NCBI GenBank assembly: GCA_002713145.1
Contig: PAVS01000003.1
Coordinates: forward strand, 65,707-129,706
Reading direction: 5' to 3'
DNA length: 64,000 bases
Source of the DNA: Halobacteriovoraceae bacterium
GTDB lineage: Bacteria; Bdellovibrionota; Bacteriovoracia; Bacteriovoracales; Bacteriovoracaceae
Position 1 is the first letter of the stretch; every line of letters begins with the position of its first letter. Positions 58,032-64,000 of the stretch are shown one piece after another. The position numbers and the translations under genes are program-made. A model generated the notes under the pieces. It ran no database searches and was not told the DNA's origin. It saw only the letters and a list, made by a program, of their open reading frames with translations.

Positions 58032-59147
58032 ATGCAATACCAGGATAGGATTTATTTAGATCATAATTCAACCACTGAATTAAATAGTGAGCTTTTAGCA
58101 CGTTTAGGTGAAGTGAAATCTTTTTTTGCTAATCCTTCTTCTCAACATAGCAGTGGGAAAATGGCCAAAAAATGGTCTGAAGAAAATATAAACGAAATCT
58201 ACAAAGCATTTCATTGCAAGCCCAATGACTTTGAGTTCCTACTTCATTCTGGAACGAGTGAAGCCTCGAATACTTTTTTAAATTTAGGTGCCAAAGACTG
58301 TCTTTTTTATTTTGCCAGTGATCACTCATGTATTACTCAGGTTGCGAGTCTGTTAAAAACTAAGGGGAGAAAAGCGATAGAGCTCCCTTTAAACACTGAT
58401 GGTCATTTTAATGAGGATGATATCATCTCAATTATTCAAAGTGAGAAAGGAGAAGGAAAAAACTGGCTTACTTTTACTTGGGTGAATAACGAAACGGGAG
58501 TTGTCTGGCCTCTTAAGCTTGCCCGGACGATTAAAGATAAAACTGGCTGTTCTATTTTTGTAGATGCAACTCAAGCCATCGGAAAGGTCCCTGATGCATT
58601 TGAACTCGATACTAGCTTAGATTGTTATAGCTGGAGTTCCCATAAGTTTGGTGCTTTTAAAGGGTCTGGATTTAGTTTCTATAAGAGCGAATTGACAACT
58701 CAGCCCCTTATATTAGGAGGCGATCAGCAAGGTCTTAGATCCGGTACACTAAATACCTCTGGTCTGTGGTCTACTGCCTTGGCGCTCATCGATATAAAAA
58801 AATCCTATCCTTATAAGGACATTCTTGATTTAAAAAATAAAATTGTGAAGCTTGTGACTGCGAATTCATCATTTGAATATATACAAAATGAAAGTTGTAA
58901 TACAATTTGCCTGATTCATAAATCTAAGAAAGCTGATCTATTACTGATCCATTTTGATCAACATGGTTTAGATGTTGGTAGCGGCTCTGCCTGTAGCTCA
59001 GGCAGCTTGACTGCACCTAAATCTTTAGTAGCCATGGGACTTAATGAAAAAGCCAGCAGAAGTATCAGGATATCTTTGGCAAAGAGTAATCTTGTTCAGG
59101 AAAAAGAACTTATCAAAAGACTGAGCAAAGTCTGCGAAAAATTGTGA
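58032..59147 (+). CDS. Cysteine desulfurase (NifS/IscS-like)
   Basis: 371 residues, a class V PLP aminotransferase fold. IYLDHNSTTELN start, TWVNNETGVVWPL, VDATQAIGKVP, the PLP lysine in SWSSHKFGAFKGSG and the active Cys in GSGSACSSGSLTAP are all present. It releases sulphur from cysteine for Fe-S clusters or tRNA thiolation; no IscU is in this window. The stop overlaps the GTG of the MetE-like gene. Confidence 0.92.
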   Translation: MQYQDRIYLDHNSTTELNSELLARLGEVKSFFANPSSQHSSGKMAKKWSEENINEIYKAFHCKPNDFEFLLHSGTSEASNTFLNLGAKDCLFYFASDHSCITQVASLLKTKGRKAIELPLNTDGHFNEDDIISIIQSEKGEGKNWLTFTWVNNETGVVWPLKLARTIKDKTGCSIFVDATQAIGKVPDAFELDTSLDCYSWSSHKFGAFKGSGFSFYKSELTTQPLILGGDQQGLRSGTLNTSGLWSTALALIDIKKSYPYKDILDLKNKIVKLVTANSSFEYIQNESCNTICLIHKSKKADLLLIHFDQHGLDVGSGSACSSGSLTAPKSLVAMGLNEKASRSIRISLAKSNLVQEKELIKRLSKVCEKL

Positions 59148-59929
59148 AAACACTGCATATTGGTTCGCTGCCTTTCAAAGATATAAACCAAGCCATTCAT
59201 TATACTTTTCAGTATGATATTCCCACTCTTTTCTCATTACCCCAGCTAGATCAAGATGAATGGCTAGGACTTGATGTTCTTTTAAAAACTGAAGTGGCAT
59301 CAGGTGACTTTGATGATTTAAAAGTGAAGTCTCTCTCTCATGCAAAAATAGAAAATTATAAACCTGCATACGTTGAGGAATTCAAAAAAAAGCTCTCTCA
59401 CACAGGTAAAAAAGAAATGAAACTGCAATGTGTGGGACCTGTTACACTACACTCTATAATTAAAAGATTTCGTCCTATAGAATATATAGAAGTAGCTCTA
59501 TTTCTAAAAAAACTCTATGCTCACATAGGAAGTTTTTTTCCCGATGAAATGGATATGATTTTTTTTATGGATGAACCATTTCTCGCTCAAAATTTTGATT
59601 CGCTGCCCTTTTTTGAAGAAGTGTATAGGGATGCAAATGCTCTATACGATACGTTTGTGGTTCATTGTTGTGATCATCTTAATCAAGCTCAGCTCAAGCA
59701 AATTCATTATCCACTCCATCTCGATCTCGCTCTTTACCAAAATGATCAGACTAAGCCTTCCCCCATGGCGATAGGCATAGCAAATGAAAGCCTTCAGTTA
59801 AGAGCTTTTGATCTAGAACAGGGCGAATTTATAGCTCCCGCTTGTGGACTAGGGCTTAAAAGTGAAGCTTATTGCTGGCAAATACTTCAGCAATTAAAAA
59901 CAATTAAGAGTCAAATTCATCAAGGTTGA
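59144..59929 (+). CDS. MetE/UROD-fold protein
   Basis: 261 residues, GTG start overlapping the desulfurase stop (GTGA). HIGSLPFKDINQAI, SLPQLDQDEW, VGPVTLHS, IFFMDEPFLA, VHCCDHL and APACGLG follow the layout of cobalamin-independent methionine synthase catalytic domains and the wider UROD/MetE family, in which His-Cys and a later Cys bind zinc. It is much shorter than MetE (over 700), so it is a MetE-like methyltransferase of unknown substrate. Genetic coupling to a desulfurase suggests a sulphur-related role. Confidence 0.75.
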   Translation: MKTLHIGSLPFKDINQAIHYTFQYDIPTLFSLPQLDQDEWLGLDVLLKTEVASGDFDDLKVKSLSHAKIENYKPAYVEEFKKKLSHTGKKEMKLQCVGPVTLHSIIKRFRPIEYIEVALFLKKLYAHIGSFFPDEMDMIFFMDEPFLAQNFDSLPFFEEVYRDANALYDTFVVHCCDHLNQAQLKQIHYPLHLDLALYQNDQTKPSPMAIGIANESLQLRAFDLEQGEFIAPACGLGLKSEAYCWQILQQLKTIKSQIHQG

Positions 59930-60530
59930 TGTCTCTAGCGATAGAGACACCTTTGACTTTTTCAACTTCGTCTTTAATAAAAGGAAATTGTAGGCGATCG
60001 ACTCCCTCATAGTTTTCTTCAAAAGCAATCGTTATAGTCTTTGGAACAAACTCTCGCAGGGAATGCAAATAATAATTTTTTGGTAGCGCCGACATCGCCG
60101 CCATGACTTCTTCATCATCAGTAAAATCATGACCTATAGGAGATTTCGTCGCATTCTTGACGATTAACGCTCCTTTCACTTTTTCCTTGGGAAGATCATT
60201 GGTATTGGCCCAAGTGGTGAAGTTAAAAAAATCGAGATGAAACATAGATTGCTGATACTTAAACTTGCGTGGAAGGGCCAGTCTTTGGAGAAATTTTCTA
60301 GAGGTATCATCCTTAGATTTTCTAATAAGTTTTTCCAAAAGATAGCTATCTTCAACCCGAATTATATAATGCCCAGGGTTTCTACCAGATTCAAACAAGA
60401 AGTAGTTAAAACCAATGCTAAAGAGGGTATAGAGCTTTTGTTGAGTAAGATGTATATGCGGCTTCTCTAGCTCAACGACCGCTTTAACACCTTCGTACAG
60501 TTGCGTTTTTCCAATATCGTTTCTTGACAT
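59904..60530 (-). CDS. Protein of unknown function
   Basis: 208 residues from the ATG at 60530. A frame start at a TTG (60569) would run through the promoter and is rejected. No membrane helix or signal peptide. The protein is basic in the middle (RKFLQRLALPRKFKYQQ) and acidic near the end (DINLDEFDS), with a beta-rich pattern (NPGHYIIRVEDSYLLEKLI). A PilZ-like barrel was considered but its motifs are absent. The 3' end overlaps the MetE-like gene by 26 nt. Likely leaderless mRNA. Confidence 0.6.
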   Translation of the reverse strand: MSRNDIGKTQLYEGVKAVVELEKPHIHLTQQKLYTLFSIGFNYFLFESGRNPGHYIIRVEDSYLLEKLIRKSKDDTSRKFLQRLALPRKFKYQQSMFHLDFFNFTTWANTNDLPKEKVKGALIVKNATKSPIGHDFTDDEEVMAAMSALPKNYYLHSLREFVPKTITIAFEENYEGVDRLQFPFIKDEVEKVKGVSIARDINLDEFDS

Positions 60531-60536
60531 GAGGCA

Positions 60537-60566
60537 TTTATAATATAAATGCTTAATATTTTGCAA
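60537..60566 (-). promoter_or_regulatory. Promoter of the 208-residue gene, probably leaderless
   Basis: On the minus strand TTGCAA, 17-18 nt, TTATAA/TATAAA, then 6-7 nt (ending TGCCTC) and the ATG at 60530. The same six bases precede the M14 gene's ATG at 48948. No Shine-Dalgarno. Confidence 0.5.
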
Positions 60567-60573
60567 CAAAAAA

Positions 60574-60602
60574 TTGACGAGATACGACTTTTTCCTTAAG
60601 AT
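60574..60602 (+). promoter_or_regulatory. fusA promoter
   Basis: TTGACG, 17 nt, TAAGAT (4/6), about 55 nt before the fusA ATG at 60657. It lies back-to-back with the minus-strand promoter at 60537-60566. Confidence 0.5.
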
Positions 60603-60656
60603 TTCGCCTATTATTAATCGATGAATTTACATAAGTTTACCAGTTTTGGAGTTACG

Positions 60657-62819
60657 ATGAAACACTTACCTAAAACGAGAAATATTGGTATTTCGGCCCA
60701 TATTGACTCGGGAAAAACAACCCTAACAGAAAGAATACTTTTTTACTGTGACATGATCCACAAAATCGAAGATGTACGTGGTGGTGGTGATGGTGCAAAA
60801 ATGGACCACATGGAGCTAGAAAAAGAAAAAGGTATTACAATTACTTCTGCTGCTACAACAGTTCACTGGCATGGATTTGATAAAGCCGGTATCACTTGTG
60901 CTGAAGGCGATGGTAAATCAATCAAAATTAATATTATCGATACTCCAGGTCACGTTGACTTTACTGTTGAGGTTGAGAGATCACTGAGAGTTTTAGACGG
61001 TGCTATTTTAGTTCTTTGTTCTGTTTCAGGTGTTCAGGCACAATCAATTACAGTTGATCGTCAGATGAAAAGATATAATGTACCTAGACTTGCTTTCCTT
61101 AACAAAATGGATCGTATGGGTGCAGGTGCTGAAAAAGGTGCCAATGAATTAAGAGAAAAACTTCATCATAATGCTGTTCTTATGCAAATTCCGATTGGCG
61201 CTGAAGAAAACTTCGCTGGGGTTGTGGATCTCGTAACAAAAGAAGCTTATTACTTTGATGGAGATAATGGGGAAAATGTTCGTGTTGAAGAGTGTCCTGC
61301 TGATCTCGTAGATCTAATGGAAGAAAAAAGAGCGATCATGCTTGATGAAGTTTGCGCTTTTGACGACGCTATCATGGAAAAATACCTTGAAGGTGAAGAG
61401 CCTACTCAAGAAGAATTACATAAATGTATTAGAGCGGGAGTTAACTCTCTAGAACTTACTCCAGTCTATATGGGGTCAGCGTTTAAAAATAAAGGTGTTC
61501 AGCCACTTCTTAATGCTGTCGCCAGATACCTTCCTTCACCAGTTTCTTGTGCTAAACCTATGGCCAAAAAAGAAACAAAAGATGGAGAAGAAAAAATCCA
61601 ACTTGAACCAGACTTTGATAAGCCACTTGTATGTATGGCTTTTAAAATTACTGATGAGCAATTTGGACAGCTTACTTATACCAGAATTTATCAAGGGACT
61701 CTTAGAAAAGGTGACACTGTTTATAATACACGTGAGAAGAAAAAAGTACGTGTTGGTAGAATGGTGCGTATGAACTCGAATGATAGAGAGAATATTGATG
61801 AAGCAAGTGCAGGGGATATTATCGCAATGGTTGGTGTTGACTGTGCTTCAGGGGATACTTTTGTTGGTCAAGAAGATTGGATGAATGTTTCTTGTGAAGG
61901 GATGCATGTTCCTATTCCAGTTATTGAGCTTTCAATCAAAGCTAAAGATAAAGATCACCAAGCAAGAATGGCTAAAGGACTTAATAGATTTAGAAGAGAA
62001 GATCCTACATTCCATTTATTTACTGATGAAGAATCAGGTGAGACTCGTATTGCTGGTATGGGTGAGCTACACCTTGAGATTTATGTAGAACGTCTTAAGC
62101 GTGAATATAAAGCTGATGTTGAAGTTGGTGCTCCACAAGTTAACTATAGAGAAACAATACGCCAAGAAGCTAATTATGATTACACTCATAAGAAGCAAAC
62201 GGGTGGTTCTGGTCAATTTGGTCAAGTTGTTGGAACAATCAGACCACTCACAGATGATAAAAAAGAGCGTGAAGATCAAAACTTTAAGTTCAACAATAAT
62301 ATTAAAGGGGGATCCATTCCTTCAGAATTTATTGGGGCTTGTGAAAAAGGTTTTGAAGACGTAATGGATAAAGGTCCACTTGCGGCTTTCCCACTTATCA
62401 ATGTTGAAGTTGATCTAAACGATGGTAAGTATCATGATGTCGATTCATCAGATATGGCCTTCCGTATCGCTTCTAGACAAGCAATGAGACAAGCTATTGC
62501 TAAAGCTGATGCAGTTCTTCTAGAACCATACATGCAAGTTCAAGTTGAAACTCCAGATGATTACCAAGGATTTGTTATTGGTGACTTAAGTTCAAGACGT
62601 GGACTTATCCAAGGGTCTGAAGCTGCAGCTGGGGGAGAAACGATCGTTAACGCTCAGGTTCCACTTAGTGAAATGTTTGGGTACTCAACAGATCTTCGTT
62701 CGGGTACTGCTGGTAAAGCTACATACTCTATGGAATTTGCTGAGTACAAAGAATGTCCTCAAAATATCCAAGCTGAAGTTATTAAAGCTAGGGAAGAAAA
62801 ACTCGCTAAAGAGGAATAG
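60657..62819 (+). CDS. fusA: Elongation factor G, spdEFG1 (mitochondrial EF-G1-like) type
   Basis: 720 residues from the ATG at 60657 (GGAG 5 nt upstream; ATG at 60621 is less likely). G domain: P-loop [29 protein letters not shown]; then the translocase domains, with domain [15 protein letters not shown]. The switch I stretch [20 protein letters not shown] resembles mitochondrial EF-G1 and spirochaete/delta EF-G1 rather than the common EF-G. EF-G drives ribosome translocation. It stands alone with promoter and terminator, without rpsL, rpsG or tuf, as is usual for spdEFG genes. Confidence 0.95.
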   Translation: MKHLPKTRNIGISAHIDSGKTTLTERILFYCDMIHKIEDVRGGGDGAKMDHMELEKEKGITITSAATTVHWHGFDKAGITCAEGDGKSIKINIIDTPGHVDFTVEVERSLRVLDGAILVLCSVSGVQAQSITVDRQMKRYNVPRLAFLNKMDRMGAGAEKGANELREKLHHNAVLMQIPIGAEENFAGVVDLVTKEAYYFDGDNGENVRVEECPADLVDLMEEKRAIMLDEVCAFDDAIMEKYLEGEEPTQEELHKCIRAGVNSLELTPVYMGSAFKNKGVQPLLNAVARYLPSPVSCAKPMAKKETKDGEEKIQLEPDFDKPLVCMAFKITDEQFGQLTYTRIYQGTLRKGDTVYNTREKKKVRVGRMVRMNSNDRENIDEASAGDIIAMVGVDCASGDTFVGQEDWMNVSCEGMHVPIPVIELSIKAKDKDHQARMAKGLNRFRREDPTFHLFTDEESGETRIAGMGELHLEIYVERLKREYKADVEVGAPQVNYRETIRQEANYDYTHKKQTGGSGQFGQVVGTIRPLTDDKKEREDQNFKFNNNIKGGSIPSEFIGACEKGFEDVMDKGPLAAFPLINVEVDLNDGKYHDVDSSDMAFRIASRQAMRQAIAKADAVLLEPYMQVQVETPDDYQGFVIGDLSSRRGLIQGSEAAAGGETIVNAQVPLSEMFGYSTDLRSGTAGKATYSMEFAEYKECPQNIQAEVIKAREEKLAKEE

Positions 62820-62849
62820 GGTTTACACTTAAGTAACACTTATATATAA

Positions 62850-62877
62850 GGGAGGTTAATTTAACCTCCCTTTTTTT
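62850..62877 (+). terminator. Intrinsic terminator after fusA
   Basis: GGGAGGTTA pairs with TAACCTCCC around a 3-nt loop (9 bp), followed by seven T. The LysR gene begins 13 nt after the T-run. Confidence 0.85.
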
Positions 62878-62890
62878 ATGAGAAAAACTT

Positions 62891-63802
62891 ATGATTGAAA
62901 ATTCCCAACTCCAAGTCCTTATGGCCCTTAATGATTCAGATTCATTAAGCCAAGCTGCAGAACAATTAGGTATCACCCAATCGGCTGTGTCTCAGCATAT
63001 AAAAAAATTAGAAGCAAAAGTTGGATTTAGTCTTGTCACAAGACAAGGCAAAAAATTAGTTTTAACTCCTGGTGGAAGGAAACTGGCCAAGCTTGGCAAG
63101 AATTACGTTAAACGTTTTGATGATGTCATCACAGAAATTCAGCAAGAAAGTAAAAAGCTCGTGGGAAGTGTCAGTGTTGGAACTTTATTTGGTATTGGAA
63201 AGTCTTGGATTGCCCACCGAATGGTAGAGTTTAGTTCTCATTTTCCTGATCTCACAATAAAAGTAGAAATGGATTATCCTGATAGGTTATTGGGACGATT
63301 TGAAGCCCGAGACTTTGATTGCTTAGTTCTCCCACATAATATGACGCCTTCTTATTGTGAGTCTCAACTTCTTCACACCGAAACAGCTGTATTAGTTGTT
63401 CCTAAAACAAAAGAGTTTGAGAATATAAACAGTGATACGGATCTAAAGACTATAATTGAACACCCCTTTATATTTTTCGAAGATCGTGACCCTCTGTTTT
63501 ATGGATGGTGCAGAGAAGTTTTTGGGTCTGTTCCTAGAAGTGTAAGCCCTCGAATCGTCATCAATTCCTTTGGCCAAATGCTACAAGCTGTTCATCAAGG
63601 ACTAGGAATGGCCGTTATTCCCACACATGTTCTTAATAGAAGTTATTTTAAAGATAAAGTCAGAATTTTTGATTCCCGCTTTGAATTCAAGAGCTCAAAC
63701 ATAGATTTTATCTTTCATTCCGAAGCAAAAGAAAGTCTTAAGGTGCAAACACTTTTTAATTTTCTGCAAAAAGAAGTGGATAAATTAGATCATGATCTTT
63801 AA
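62891..63802 (+). CDS. LysR-family transcriptional regulator
   Basis: 303 residues, the standard length. The winged HTH is at the N-terminus (SLSQAAEQLGITQSAVSQHI-KKLE, then LVTRQGKKLVLTPGG); the rest is the two-lobed effector domain, with a typical INSFGQMLQAVHQGLGMAVIP segment. Effector unknown. It lies right after the fusA terminator and overlaps the next gene by 11 nt, so the two are probably cotranscribed. Confidence 0.9.
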   Translation: MIENSQLQVLMALNDSDSLSQAAEQLGITQSAVSQHIKKLEAKVGFSLVTRQGKKLVLTPGGRKLAKLGKNYVKRFDDVITEIQQESKKLVGSVSVGTLFGIGKSWIAHRMVEFSSHFPDLTIKVEMDYPDRLLGRFEARDFDCLVLPHNMTPSYCESQLLHTETAVLVVPKTKEFENINSDTDLKTIIEHPFIFFEDRDPLFYGWCREVFGSVPRSVSPRIVINSFGQMLQAVHQGLGMAVIPTHVLNRSYFKDKVRIFDSRFEFKSSNIDFIFHSEAKESLKVQTLFNFLQKEVDKLDHDL

Positions 63803-64000
63803 GAATGTGAATGAGCTTTCAGCTGAAGAGTTTTCTCAGCTTGAAGGTGTCTATAAGCAAACAGCAGATTCGCCATCACTTGCAATTAAAAAGAAATATT
63901 TTACATATTATATTGAAAACCATTCTTCTTTATTTTTTGTGGCCATCAATGAGAGAAAAGTTTTGGGCTATATTTGTGGTATGAAAGCTAGCCTTGAGCA
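63792..64000 (+). CDS. GNAT-family acetyltransferase, N-terminal fragment
   Basis: An ATG at 63792, inside the end of the LysR gene, opens a frame that runs off the window. The 69 visible residues (start MIFKNVNELSAEEFSQLEG, then SSLFFVAINERKVLGYICG) match the first helix and the beta-2 to beta-4 strands of GNAT acetyltransferases. Substrate cannot be judged because motif A is cut off. Confidence 0.6.
   Translation, partial: MIFKNVNELSAEEFSQLEGVYKQTADSPSLAIKKKYFTYYIENHSSLFFVAINERKVLGYICGMKASLE

Noticed and set aside
1..64000. tRNA, rRNA, insertion sequences, prophage or integrase genes
   Set aside because: Read by eye on both strands; no T-loop/acceptor pattern, rRNA-like stretch, transposase or terminal repeats were found. 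A tRNAscan or Infernal run would be decisive.

Overview
The window is AT-rich, gene-dense bacterial chromosome with no tRNA, rRNA, CRISPR array, transposase or phage gene that I can see. It suggests a Gram-negative of the Bdellovibrionota, most likely a Bacteriovorax/Halobacteriovorax-like predator. Reasons: an LptD-like outer-membrane protein, many lipoproteins and secreted proteins of unknown function, an EF-G of the spirochaete/deltaproteobacterial/mitochondrial (spdEFG1) type, and a trmD operon carrying the PF09936-type methyltransferase. The lineage is inferred from gene content and was not tested by phylogeny.

Layout. 1-3389 (+): end of an outer-membrane barrel gene, a TPR-like secreted protein, a VWA lipoprotein and a redoxin. 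3396-13540 (-): dus, an 804-residue secreted protein, a giant Cys-rich lipoprotein (about 1,807 residues) and a secreted EEP phosphodiesterase. 13642-23618 (+): the translation block ffh, rpsP, khpA, rimM, trmD, three tandem paralogous membrane histidine kinases, an RNA methyltransferase, rplS, rnhB, yraN and a small secreted protein. 23615-29444: STAS protein, rsmI, an MBL-fold phosphodiesterase, an acidic-repeat secreted protein and a CREST/ceramidase-like membrane protein. 29576-37412 (+): an overlapping run accD, folC, lptD, a glutamine amidotransferase, a degenerate TrpF-like protein, surE, an M23 lipoprotein and an outer-membrane-like protein. 37395-42065: DEDD exonuclease, second EEP protein, two small secreted proteins, ferredoxin, lipoprotein. 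42268-42347: a candidate small RNA. 42500-48948: MurQ/GCKR-like SIS protein, tatA, queF, a ferrochelatase-MFS fusion, a UbiA-like protein and an M14 carboxypeptidase lipoprotein. 49112-57078 (+): a PilZ/GAF/AAA+ regulator, the c-di-AMP/cell-wall set cdaA-cdaR-glmM, then pdxJ, nnr and tsaE. 57381-64000: an Rrf2 regulator beside a cysteine desulfurase, a MetE-like protein, fusA, a LysR regulator and the start of a GNAT gene.

How it fits together. The core is housekeeping: translation and tRNA/rRNA modification, envelope construction (AccD, LptD, GlmM, M23 and M14 enzymes), second-messenger control (CdaA) and Fe-S/cofactor supply. Around it sit lineage-specific exported proteins, two secreted EEP enzymes and a ceramidase-like protein that could act on prey or on the cell's own sphingolipids; that role is inference.

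Most notable: (i) a roughly 80-nt candidate sRNA with a strong promoter and three hairpins that each show GGA in the loop, as expected of a CsrA/RsmA-titrating RNA; (ii) one ORF joining an apparently intact ferrochelatase to an MFS transporter; (iii) five minus-strand genes whose -10 box lies 6-7 nt before the ATG and which lack a Shine-Dalgarno, as for leaderless mRNAs; (iv) three tandem histidine kinases with no response regulator; (v) a sigma54-activator-like AAA+ protein lacking the GAFTGA loop.
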